From: Rhodospirillaceae bacterium
Lineage (GTDB): Bacteria > Pseudomonadota > Alphaproteobacteria > Rhodospirillales > Rhodospirillaceae
Assembly: GCA_002691085.1 (NCBI GenBank)
Contig: NZGX01000017.1
Location: 14,239-24,356 of the forward strand
Reading direction: 5' to 3'
DNA: 10,118 bases
A program made the position numbers and the translations under genes. How positions within the stretch are numbered: the first letter of the stretch is position 1; every line of letters starts with the position of its first letter. Below the pieces are notes generated by a model. The model saw only the letters and a program-made list of their open reading frames with translations, made no database searches and had not been told where the DNA came from. Shown here piece after piece: positions 1 to 5,786 of this stretch.

Positions 1-633
1 AATTCCTGCAATTGCATCACCTTTTACAAATTTACTTGCTCCATCCATTGAGCCATAAAAGTCTGCTTCTTGAGCAATATCTTCTCTTCTTTTTTTAGCT
101 TCATCGGGGTTAAGTAACCCTGCATTTAAATCCGCATCAATAGCCATTTGTTTTCCTGGCAAAGCATCAAGAGTAAAACGAGCACTTACCTCTGAAATAC
201 GACCAGCACCTCTTGTAATAACCACTAGGTTTATAATTACTAAGATTACAAATACGAAAATTCCAACGGCATAATTTCCGCCAATTACAAATTCTCCAAA
301 GGATTGAATTACTTTTCCAGCAGCAGCGGTGCCTTGGTAACCTTCTGCCAAAACTACTCTTGTGGAAGCTACATTGAGGCCAAGCCTTAGAACTGTTGCA
401 AATAGTAATAGGGTGGGAAATGCGGTAAAATCTAATGGCCTTTTAGTATTTAAAGCTATTAAGAGGATTAGTAATGAAAGTAGAATATTTGTTGTAAAGA
501 ATGCGTCTAGTAAAACGGTTGGGATTGGCAGAACTAACATTGCCATTAATGTCAAAATACCGACAGGTAGAGCAAAGTCACTAGCAAATTGACCTAAATT
601 ATTAATCTTAAGCGATTGTAAAACCTGTTCCAT
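1..633 (-). CDS. flhA: FlhA, flagellar type III export gate protein (N-terminal part)
   Basis: FlhA is an inner-membrane component of the flagellar type III secretion export gate; its cytoplasmic domain docks chaperone-substrate complexes. Only the first 211 residues lie in the window; the full protein is normally near 700 residues, so the C-terminal cytoplasmic domain is beyond the left edge. Visible are hydrophobic membrane segments at about residues 22-41, 46-62 and 120-140, the conserved RLGLNVASTR motif at 83-92, and the FHIPEP-family signature PGKQMAIDADLNAG at 159-172 followed by the charged KKRREDI stretch. The ATG at 633 is preceded on the minus strand by AGAGG at a normal distance. 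The gene is transcribed away from the flgP operon and has its own sigma-54-type promoter candidate at 734-749. Family assignment is secure. Confidence 0.97.
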   Translation of the reverse strand, partial: MEQVLQSLKINNLGQFASDFALPVGILTLMAMLVLPIPTVLLDAFFTTNILLSLLILLIALNTKRPLDFTAFPTLLLFATVLRLGLNVASTRVVLAEGYQGTAAAGKVIQSFGEFVIGGNYAVGIFVFVILVIINLVVITRGAGRISEVSARFTLDALPGKQMAIDADLNAGLLNPDEAKKRREDIAQEADFYGSMDGASKFVKGDAIAGI

Positions 634-680
634 TTAAACCTCTGTTATTAAACACTTTATTAGTTTTATCCAATTTAATT

Positions 681-696
681 TGGCAAGGATTTTGCA
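681..696 (+). promoter_or_regulatory. Sigma-54 promoter candidate P1 (upstream, toward flgP)
   Basis: The 16-mer TGGCAAGGATTTTGCA matches the sigma-54 pattern TGGCAC(G)-N4-TTGC(A/T), with one change in the -24 box (A for C) and a full TTGCA -12 box. GG is at 682-683 and GC at 694-695, ten bases apart. The predicted start is near 707, giving a leader of about 170 nt for flgP. It lies inside the predicted flhA leader. P2 at 801 has a better placed start, so P1 is the less certain of the pair. Confidence 0.55.
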
Positions 697-733
697 CAAA
701 TAAACTATGTTAATTAGAATTTCAGTGAGTAAA

Positions 734-749
734 AGCAGGAAGCGTGCCA
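734..749 (-). promoter_or_regulatory. Sigma-54 promoter candidate for flhA
   Basis: Read on the minus strand the site is TGGCACGCTTCCTGCT, with a perfect TGGCACG -24 box and a -12 box CTGCT that differs by one base from TTGCT. GG is at 748-747 and GC at 736-735, with ten bases between. The predicted start is near 723, leaving a 90-nt leader before the flhA ATG at 633. Control of flhA by sigma-54 is established in Vibrio- and Pseudomonas-type flagellar hierarchies, which fits. Confidence 0.75.
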
Positions 750-800
750 GAAAATTTTGAAATAAGGCAAATATGGAATTTATATGAGTTTATATGCTAG

Positions 801-816
801 TGGCACGGAATATGCA
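801..816 (+). promoter_or_regulatory. Sigma-54 promoter candidate P2 for the flgP operon
   Basis: TGGCACGGAATATGCA has a perfect TGGCACG -24 box and ATGCA in place of TTGCA at -12. GG is at 802-803 and GC at 814-815, exactly ten bases apart. The predicted start is near 827, giving a 52-nt leader to the flgP ATG at 879. This is the likeliest main promoter for flgP, flgT, the LysM-like gene and flgA. Confidence 0.75.
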
Positions 817-878
817 TAAAGAAACCTTTAATAGATTATATTTCCTATCGTCACAAAGTTTAAGAAAAGGTTATTGAT

Positions 879-1319
879 ATGAGAAAAATTATTCTAACAC
901 TTTTATTACCAATATTTATTAGCGGTTGTGCAGGAGTTCCTAAACCTGCGGACCTATTTTATATTGAGTCACAAATTCCAACAATTACTGGAGTTGGGTT
1001 TGCAGTAGTAAGTTCACAACCAGGCAGAATACCAGCACAAAAGGTTTTAATGGCAATGAGAGCCTCAAAAATGGCTGCAATGCGTGATTTAGCTGAGCAG
1101 GTTCATGGTCTGAAAATTGAAGGTAATACAACAGTTGTTGATATGATGGTTCAAAATGATACTTTTAGATCACAAGTAAAAGGAACTATAAGAAATGCTC
1201 GAACAGTTCGTATTAGTCCTACAGGTGAAGATACATATGAAACAGTTCTAGAACTTGACTCAAAAAGTGTTTGGGATCTTCTTAAAAGAGCAAGATCATC
1301 TAGAGGCCTAAGGAGTTAA
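879..1319 (+). CDS. flgP: FlgP, LPP20-family outer-membrane flagellar lipoprotein
   Basis: The protein (146 residues) is a predicted lipoprotein: a basic start (MRK), a hydrophobic stretch and a lipobox ISGC with the acylated Cys at 17. Residue 18 is Ala, not Asp, which favours outer-membrane sorting. The mature part carries the LPP20/FlgP core: a G-F-A-V-V-S-S-Q-P-G segment near 40-48, then MRASKMAAMRDLAEQVHGLK at about 60-79, closely resembling Vibrio FlgP. In Vibrio and Campylobacter, FlgP is needed for motility and forms basal disk or outer-membrane motor structures. The ATG at 879 has AAAAGG at a normal distance. flgT follows after 3 bases, with its ribosome site inside the end of this gene, so translation is probably coupled. 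The length is normal for the family. Confidence 0.9.
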   Translation: MRKIILTLLLPIFISGCAGVPKPADLFYIESQIPTITGVGFAVVSSQPGRIPAQKVLMAMRASKMAAMRDLAEQVHGLKIEGNTTVVDMMVQNDTFRSQVKGTIRNARTVRISPTGEDTYETVLELDSKSVWDLLKRARSSRGLRS

Positions 1320-1325
1320 TTTGTG
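1310..1325 (+). promoter_or_regulatory. Ribosome binding site deciding the GTG start of flgT
   Basis: AAGGAG at 1310-1315 overlaps the last codons of flgP and lies 7 bases before GTG at 1323. No ATG in frame is placed this well, and the GTG start gives an intact signal peptide. Confidence 0.7.
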
Positions 1326-2579
1326 ATAAGATATAATAAATTTTTATCACTAAAATCGTTTTTGTTGATTTTCTTAGTTATTAATGTTTCTGGATACTTT
1401 TCAGCAAAAGCAGAAATTTATACAAAAAAGATTATAGCTTCCGGAAGAGCCGTTAAACTTGTTGGTTATGAGGACCAAACTGGAGATATGGCTCTCGAAG
1501 CTGCACTTTATCAGGCAGCTCTTCAGGCGGGAAGTAGCGTTGAAGGATATTCATCTTCCTCAAATGGTAATTTAGTTGATGAGCAAACTTTTATTAGAAC
1601 AGATGCTCGAATAATGGATTATGCAATTTTATCTATGGAAGACGATGGTGAGTCTGTTACCGTAACAATAGAAGCTGTTGCTGCAACAAATATAATGGAA
1701 AATATAATTTCAGGAAAATCTACTTCTGAGCGAACCAAGCATATAGAAAACTTCGATAAAAATTCCATTTTCTTTTTTCCTTCTAAGAGGAAATATACAA
1801 AACCGTCTTGCATGAAACTAGCATCTATCCATCTTCATCTAATTAAGCCAGAATACAACATTGCTTTAAATGTACCGGATTGGTCCTTAGGAATGCCAAC
1901 AAAGATATCTGATGCGTTTTATAAATTTTTAGGCAGAAATGAAGGTATTTTTATTAAGAACCAAAACTTTGTGCGATCAGTTTATGAATCTGGTTCCAAT
2001 CAAAATTATAATTACTCTAATTTGGCTTATATGTCTGAAACACCAAAGCCAAACGAGTTTTACTTAGCTTTCTCTGTTGAGATAGATGGATCTCAGAATG
2101 GTAAAATTATTAGAAAAAAATTCGTAAATATAACTGTTGAAGTAACTATTTTAAATTCTGATAAGTCTGAGATAGTCTATGAGAAGTCAGTGTCACATAA
2201 GATTAATAGAGGTTTTGGAATTGGCTGGTCTCAAACAGATGCTTTATTAAAAAAACGTAAACATGATAGTGATAAAGATATTTATAGAATCTTAGATTGG
2301 TTGGTTAAAGACATCCGTGCTGAAGTAGGTTGTCTACCTCGCATTGTTCCAATTCAGGAGTCAGGAAGTTTTTATCGTACAAATATTGGCTTTGATGATG
2401 GTGTGCAAACTGGAGACCTTGCTGTTATTAATAATCATTCTGTTAAGGGAGGGGATATAACTCCTTGGATAATTATTGTTGCGGAGAGTGTTGAGAGTAA
2501 CTTTACTAATTGGAGATTACTCGACCCAAGTAAGAAAACATTAGTTGGAAAAAAATCGCTGGCTAAACTGATTAATTGA
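1323..2579 (+). CDS. flgT: FlgT-like flagellar H-ring assembly protein
   Basis: This 418-residue periplasmic protein resembles Vibrio FlgT, which forms the H-ring around the LP-rings and helps place MotX/MotY and the stator. It begins with a signal peptide, hydrophobic core about 10-25 with predicted cleavage after AKA at 30. Residues 38-122 match the FlgT N-domain: ASGRAVKL, a helix with ALEAALYQAALQAGSSVEG, and a strand pair ending in VTVTIEAVAA. A middle domain (about 140-335) contains the PDWSLG and FVNITVEVTILN stretches. The C-terminal part has YRTNIGFDDGVQTGDLAVIN at about 351-370, the SH3-like pattern expected of the FlgT C-domain. Two cysteines (163 and 337) could form the middle-domain disulfide. 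It is somewhat longer than Vibrio FlgT. The middle domain is divergent and the symbol rests mainly on both ends and on context. Confidence 0.82.
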   Translation: MIRYNKFLSLKSFLLIFLVINVSGYFSAKAEIYTKKIIASGRAVKLVGYEDQTGDMALEAALYQAALQAGSSVEGYSSSSNGNLVDEQTFIRTDARIMDYAILSMEDDGESVTVTIEAVAATNIMENIISGKSTSERTKHIENFDKNSIFFFPSKRKYTKPSCMKLASIHLHLIKPEYNIALNVPDWSLGMPTKISDAFYKFLGRNEGIFIKNQNFVRSVYESGSNQNYNYSNLAYMSETPKPNEFYLAFSVEIDGSQNGKIIRKKFVNITVEVTILNSDKSEIVYEKSVSHKINRGFGIGWSQTDALLKKRKHDSDKDIYRILDWLVKDIRAEVGCLPRIVPIQESGSFYRTNIGFDDGVQTGDLAVINNHSVKGGDITPWIIIVAESVESNFTNWRLLDPSKKTLVGKKSLAKLIN

Positions 2580-2591
2580 AAGTGAAATTAC

Positions 2592-3023
2592 ATGTCTAAA
2601 ATGTTATTTAAATCGATGATTATATCACTTATTTTGTTCCCTTCTTTCAGCTTCGCAGAGCCAGTTATTGTTTTCCCAAGAACTCCCAGCTCTTTGGTAA
2701 CAGATGGAAATACAAATAATCCATTTATAATAGATGAAAATTATAGTTCAACGCATTTGGTTAAAAGAGGAGATGTCTTAGGAGGTATTATAAGGAAATA
2801 TTATGATGGTGCTTCACTAGATAGGAATGTTCTTCATTTTGGAATAGTAAGAGCAAATAGGCATGCATTTAGAGGGGGCAATGGAAACTTTATGCTTGCA
2901 GGGAAAAAAATCAAATTACCATCTATTAATAACTTCAGGGATATGATTTTTAGAAGAACAGAAGAATCAGAAAATTGGAATCAAGATGTTGACTCTACTA
3001 ATATCTACTTTTTTGGCAACTAG
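2592..3023 (+). CDS. Small secreted LysM-like protein, possible flagellar periplasmic factor
   Basis: This 143-residue protein has a signal peptide (hydrophobic 8-20, cleavage likely after FAFA-like FSFA at 22). Residues 55-110 form one LysM/FimV-type module: LVKRGDVLGGIIRKYYDGAS, then a long helix-loop with IVRANRHAFRGGNGNFMLAG and the closing KKIKLP. LysM modules usually bind peptidoglycan. The extended loop with ANxHAFRGGN resembles the N-terminal LysM of FimV/HubP-like proteins more than a minimal LysM. There is no catalytic domain and no C-terminal membrane segment. It sits 12 bases after flgT and 2 bases before flgA, so it is part of the same transcription unit of export-signal proteins. 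I infer a role in anchoring or positioning the ring structures on the cell wall. I do not know a named orthologue, and its ribosome site is weak. Confidence 0.75.
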   Translation: MSKMLFKSMIISLILFPSFSFAEPVIVFPRTPSSLVTDGNTNNPFIIDENYSSTHLVKRGDVLGGIIRKYYDGASLDRNVLHFGIVRANRHAFRGGNGNFMLAGKKIKLPSINNFRDMIFRRTEESENWNQDVDSTNIYFFGN

Positions 3024-3025
3024 AA

Positions 3026-3787
3026 ATGTTAGGTTATAAAAAAGTTAGGGTCTTTTTTTTACTCTATTCTATACTATTTTTTTCTAATCCTTTGGTTGCC
3101 TATGAAATGAGTGATACAGCTAAGGCTATTCACGGTGCTGTTAATTTATTTTTTGAAAAAAAGAATGTTGTGGGTTCAGCTAAAATAGACCCCCTTATAA
3201 AAAAGGAACCATGTAGGAGTGATCTCAGCGTTTCTGAATATAGAGGTCAACTCAGAACCCTAATGATATCCTGTAAAGACTATGAGGGATGGGATCTTTT
3301 GGTTTCGACTAGAATAAATCATAAAAATTTGGTCAGAAAATCACAAAATCGTAGGCTTCAAGATGGAAGTAATCTATCAAGATTTAATTCTTCTTCGAGG
3401 AAAGTTTGGGTTACGACTCGTACGCTTCGTGCGGGAACTGTATTAATGCCTGAGCATATTGAGTTAGGTTTTTTGAATGGTTCAAATGCCCAAGTTTTTT
3501 ATAAAAAAAATCCCCCGCTTGGAAGACAGTTAAAAAGGACTATTACAGATGGAAAGCCTGTAAGAGAAAGGCAATTATTGACTTCTTGGGACATTGAAAA
3601 AGGTGAAAGTGCAACTTTAGAGAGTAATTATGGTAAAATTAATATCCTGACGAGTGTTATGTCTCTTGAAAATGCTTTTATTGGTGAAAGGGTAAAGGTT
3701 CTAAATTTGAATTCAAAGAAGGAAATACTTGCTTATTTGAGAAAAAATAATATTTTTCAGCTAGAACCCTTAAAAATATTGAATTAA
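3026..3787 (+). CDS. flgA: FlgA, flagellar P-ring assembly chaperone
   Basis: FlgA is the periplasmic chaperone that helps FlgI polymerise into the P-ring. The product is 253 residues. It has a signal peptide (hydrophobic 8-22, cleavage near VAYE at 25-26), then a divergent N-terminal domain with cysteines at 63 and 83 that could pair as in characterised FlgA. The SAF domain at about 127-187 is recognisable by VWVTTRTLRAGTVLMPEHIE and PPLGRQLKRTITDGKPVRER. The C-terminal part contains GERVKVLNLNSKKEILAYL, the usual last conserved motif of FlgA. The start is only 2 bases after the LysM-like stop and has no clear Shine-Dalgarno, which suggests re-initiation by coupling. The next in-frame ATG would remove the signal peptide. 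The N-terminal half is only weakly family-like. Confidence 0.88.
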   Translation: MLGYKKVRVFFLLYSILFFSNPLVAYEMSDTAKAIHGAVNLFFEKKNVVGSAKIDPLIKKEPCRSDLSVSEYRGQLRTLMISCKDYEGWDLLVSTRINHKNLVRKSQNRRLQDGSNLSRFNSSSRKVWVTTRTLRAGTVLMPEHIELGFLNGSNAQVFYKKNPPLGRQLKRTITDGKPVRERQLLTSWDIEKGESATLESNYGKINILTSVMSLENAFIGERVKVLNLNSKKEILAYLRKNNIFQLEPLKILN

Positions 3788-3859
3788 GACCGTTAAAGTA
3801 AATGATAACCTAGTATTTATAGTTATTAGTTATATAATTCCAATCTTTGGAGAAAGAAA
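3788..3859. other. flgA-flgM spacer with possible flgM promoter
   Basis: The 72-base AT-rich gap contains TATAAT at 3833-3838, a good -10 for the housekeeping sigma, but I find no convincing -35 at 16-18 bases upstream. No GG-N10-GC and no clear sigma-28 GCCGATAA element is present. flgM may therefore be read both from upstream and from a weak local promoter. Confidence 0.3.
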
Positions 3860-4159
3860 ATGGTAGACGCAATTACAGGACTGTCGGGAAAGTTGGCACC
3901 AGCCAATAAGACAGCTGCGACTGCCGTAGGACGAGGAGCTGCTGCAGGATCGGAGCCGTCAAAGGTTTCTTCCGAAACATCACAGGTTGTTAGTTTGTCC
4001 CCTGAAACTATTAGTTTGCAAAAGACTTTAAGTTCAGAGCCACCGTTAGATTCCGGTAAGGTTTCTAGAATTAAAGCTGCTATAGCTGCAGGTGAATACC
4101 CAGTTGATGTTGACAAAATTACTGATAGTCTTATGGAGTATCATAACACATTAAAGTAG
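3860..4159 (+). CDS. flgM: FlgM, anti-sigma-28 factor
   Basis: FlgM binds and inhibits FliA (sigma-28) until hook completion, when it is exported through the flagellum and late genes switch on. The 99-residue product has an Ala/Gly/Ser/Thr-rich, probably disordered N-terminus (1-60) and the conserved C-terminal sigma-28-binding region at about 64-93, DSGKVSRIKAAIAAGEYPVD followed by VDKITDSLME. Small size and lack of a cleavable signal fit a type III export substrate. The ATG at 3860 follows GGAG at 3849-3852. It is followed by the flgN-position gene, the usual flgMN order. The length is normal. Confidence 0.93.
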   Translation: MVDAITGLSGKLAPANKTAATAVGRGAAAGSEPSKVSSETSQVVSLSPETISLQKTLSSEPPLDSGKVSRIKAAIAAGEYPVDVDKITDSLMEYHNTLK

Positions 4160-4171
4160 GCGGGATTGCCA

Positions 4172-4492
4172 GTGAGTGAAAACAAATCTCTTGAAACCTT
4201 GGAAGAACTTTTTTCAAGAGCACAGGCTAAAGCAGAAGAGGGCAGTCCCCCCTCGGAAAAATCACTATCAGAGCTTGCAGATGCTCTGGAGAAACTTGCT
4301 GTGGATTTACAAAGCAAGGATTTGACCATTCCAGAAGAACAATTTAAAACACGTATTAAAGCTCTAAGTCTAAAGGCATCTGAACTCGAAAAGAAATTCT
4401 TGTCGCAATCAGAAGCTCTAGAAAGTTTTCTTGATAAAACCATAGATAGTGATAAACCAAAAGATGTTTATAACAAACCAACTAAATCTTAG
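4172..4492 (+). CDS. Small helical protein in the FlgN position (putative export chaperone)
   Basis: This gene encodes about 106 residues, rich in Glu, Lys, Leu and Ser, and predicted almost entirely helical: roughly 6-23, 29-52, 61-98. Its position just after flgM matches flgN, whose product is the export chaperone for the hook-filament junction proteins FlgK and FlgL. Size, acidity and helical bundle character fit a flagellar chaperone of the FlgN/FliT type, but I see no diagnostic residues, and it is shorter than typical FlgN. I chose GTG at 4172 because GGGA at 4162-4165 stands 6 bases before it. A TTG at 4166 in the same frame would lie too close. The name FlgN is a positional inference and the symbol is left empty. 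Confidence 0.72.
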   Translation: MSENKSLETLEELFSRAQAKAEEGSPPSEKSLSELADALEKLAVDLQSKDLTIPEEQFKTRIKALSLKASELEKKFLSQSEALESFLDKTIDSDKPKDVYNKPTKS

Positions 4493-4506
4493 TTCAGAGG
4501 TAAAAG

Positions 4507-4974
4507 ATGTCTAGAGCAGTTGCTGATATTTCCTCTTTTTTAGTTAATTTGGAAATTAATGAAGTTTTGCTGTATCTGCTGTTATTTACTTCAGCTCTGA
4601 TATTAATCTTTATTATTCTAAAAATTAAGACTGATTTGTACCAAAGGTCTAGAGCTTATCATCTTGATGCAAGTTTAAACCAGATTAGGGGGCTATTAGA
4701 ACAAGTAAGTAAAGATAACAAAACCCTAAAATCAACTTTTCTCTCAGCAATAAATATTCTGCAGGATATTTTGAAAACCCAGGGTATGACGAGAGAGGAT
4801 CTAACTGCTGTGCAGCGTTCTCTTCTTGATATAGCATCTGTCCAGGAAGGCGGAGGTAAAATTAGTGATGCAATTGAACTTGCAAAATCTGGAGAATCTC
4901 CAGAAAAAATTGTTGATGAAACGGGTCTTCCTCTTGAGACTGCAAAGGCTATTTCTATATTTCACAATCGTTAA
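4507..4974 (+). CDS. Single-pass membrane protein with DUF2802-like C-terminus
   Basis: The 155-residue product has one transmembrane segment at about 19-40 and then a positively charged flank (KIKTDLYQRSR), placing the long C-terminal part in the cytoplasm. A coiled-coil-like helical stretch spans about 50-90. Residues 118-153 (KISDAIELAKSGESPEKIVD plus ETGLPLETAKAISIFH) look like the DUF2802 module, a small helix-turn-helix-like end found in polar-flagellum clusters of Pseudomonas and Vibrio. The overall plan (N-terminal anchor, coiled coil, similar short C-terminal end) also recalls Bacillus SwrB, which promotes assembly of the type III export apparatus. AGAGG at 4496-4500 precedes the ATG, and the gap to the upstream gene is 14 bases, so it belongs to the flgM unit. 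The exact function is unknown. Confidence 0.8.
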   Translation: MSRAVADISSFLVNLEINEVLLYLLLFTSALILIFIILKIKTDLYQRSRAYHLDASLNQIRGLLEQVSKDNKTLKSTFLSAINILQDILKTQGMTREDLTAVQRSLLDIASVQEGGGKISDAIELAKSGESPEKIVDETGLPLETAKAISIFHNR

Positions 4975-4986
4975 TTTAAATATTAT

Positions 4987-5715
4987 CTAATCTTTTTTCT
5001 TATCTTCTACATCATCTTCTTGCTTATTTTCTCCAATATTTTCTGTGGAGAGAAGCTTCTCTTCATTATTTTCTTTGTTTTCATTGTCTGTCTCTTCTGA
5101 AGCTGTATCATTTTTAGAAGTATCTTCCTCTTTTTTGTCTTCTTTCTTTTTTGCTTTAACCTTCTTTTCTGCTTTTTTGGATTTATTGTCTCCTTTTTCT
5201 TCACTTTTATCGAGATTTTCATCTTTGTCAGTTGATACTACTTCTACAAGGCCTGCTTCTTTTAATCTTTCAACATCCTCTGGTGAAACCTTAATTTTTA
5301 TACCTTCATCAAGGTCAACTCCATTAATATCTCCTTGTTTTACGGTTCTGACTGATATCCAATTTGACTTATCATTTGGGTCAGTCTTTTCATCTTCTTT
5401 TTTAGTATTTTTTTGAGTTTCTTCTACTTTTGGTTTTGCAGGTATGGCTTTACCAAGCCTTAAAGAAGCTAACTCTGTTAATCTACTTCTAATTATCTGT
5501 ATTCTTGCTGCCAATCCGGCAAGTTTTCTGAGAGTATCTGAACTCGCATCAACTAGCTTTTTAAGTTTCTTAATCTTCTCAGGAGTATCAAAAGGCTCAA
5601 GTTGTTTGAGCATTGCATCTCTAAGTTGAATAATTTCGGCAGAAAATTTGCTTATAATTTCAGAATTTGTGTCCTTACTTTTACTTTGGTTAGCAAAATA
5701 TTCTTCTTTTTCCAT
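4987..5715 (-). CDS. Unrecognised protein with Lys/Glu-rich C-terminal tail
   Basis: I do not recognise this 242-residue protein. Three parts are visible. Residues 17-90 are helical with heptad-like hydrophobic spacing (IISKFSAEIIQLRDAMLKQL, then KLKKLVDASSDTLRKLAGLA and RIQIIRSRLTELASLRLGKA). Residues 118-161 look like a small strand-rich module (NWISVRTVKQGDINGVDLDE, IKIKVSPEDVERLKEAGLVE), somewhat like short SH3/tudor-like modules that end in a helix 'ERLxEAGxVE'. Residues 162-242 are almost all Lys, Glu, Asp, Asn and Ser, so probably disordered. There is no signal peptide or membrane segment, so it should be cytoplasmic. The ATG at 5715 is preceded by AAGGAC at a normal distance. It is the only minus-strand gene inside the flg cluster, convergent with the DUF2802-like gene (12-base gap) and divergent from flgB. 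The structured N-terminal two thirds argue against a chance frame. Confidence 0.75.
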   Translation of the reverse strand: MEKEEYFANQSKSKDTNSEIISKFSAEIIQLRDAMLKQLEPFDTPEKIKKLKKLVDASSDTLRKLAGLAARIQIIRSRLTELASLRLGKAIPAKPKVEETQKNTKKEDEKTDPNDKSNWISVRTVKQGDINGVDLDEGIKIKVSPEDVERLKEAGLVEVVSTDKDENLDKSEEKGDNKSKKAEKKVKAKKKEDKKEEDTSKNDTASEETDNENKENNEEKLLSTENIGENKQEDDVEDKKKD

Positions 5716-5729
5716 TGTTCTGTCCTTTT

Positions 5730-5745
5730 TGGCACTGGATTTGCA
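5730..5745 (+). promoter_or_regulatory. Sigma-54 promoter of the flgBCDE operon
   Basis: TGGCACTGGATTTGCA is a near-perfect sigma-54 element: TGGCAC at -24 and TTGCA at -12, with GG at 5731-5732 and GC at 5743-5744, ten bases apart. The predicted start is near 5756, a 31-nt leader before the flgB ATG. It immediately abuts the ribosome site of the divergent minus-strand gene, so that gene's leader must cross it. Sigma-54 control of flgB rod-hook operons is well established in Vibrio and Pseudomonas. Confidence 0.88.
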
Positions 5746-5786
5746 TTAAGTTACTTGTAAATCAACATTAAGAGAATACTTTAAAA

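Larger units (their letters stand above)
634..878. other. Divergent intergenic control region between flhA and flgP
   Basis: This 245-base gene-free stretch separates divergent flhA and flgP. It holds three matches to the sigma-54 -24/-12 element, each with the exact GG-N10-GC spacing: 681-696 (+), 734-749 (-) and 801-816 (+). It also contains a direct repeat TTTATATG at 779-786 and 789-796. I see no open frame of note and no RNA gene. The region presumably also carries binding sites for a sigma-54 activator of the FleQ/FlrA/FlrC kind, but no clear site could be recognised by eye. Confidence 0.8.

Noticed and set aside
362..592. Open plus-strand frame opposite flhA
   Set aside because: It is antisense to a clear FlhA coding sequence, has no ribosome site and no recognisable motif.
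1619..1813. Minus-strand frame inside flgT
   Set aside because: Antisense to the signal-peptide-bearing FlgT-like frame; no independent evidence.
3014..3029. TGGCAAC before flgA as a sigma-54 promoter
   Set aside because: Ten bases after GG the sequence reads TG, not GC, so the -12 element is missing.
3794..3820. TAAAG before flgM as a sigma-28 promoter
   Set aside because: No GCCGATAA-like -10 element follows at 11-15 bases; only the TAAAG half matches.
3807..3832. Weak inverted repeat after flgA as a terminator
   Set aside because: The stem would be AT-only with a bulge and no following T-tract, so it is not a credible intrinsic terminator.
3826..4443. Minus-strand frames opposite flgM and the flgN-position gene
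   Set aside because: Complement shadows of plus-strand genes; no ribosome sites and no family motifs.
5007..5222. Second minus-strand frame, Lys-rich
   Set aside because: A shifted frame of the charged tail of the 4987-5715 gene, without start context of its own.
5045..5416. Ser/Phe-rich plus-strand frame
   Set aside because: It is the complement of the Lys/Glu-rich minus-strand gene; Ser/Phe/Leu richness is what reverse-read GAA/AAG codons give. The frame at 5444-5629 is the same kind of shadow.
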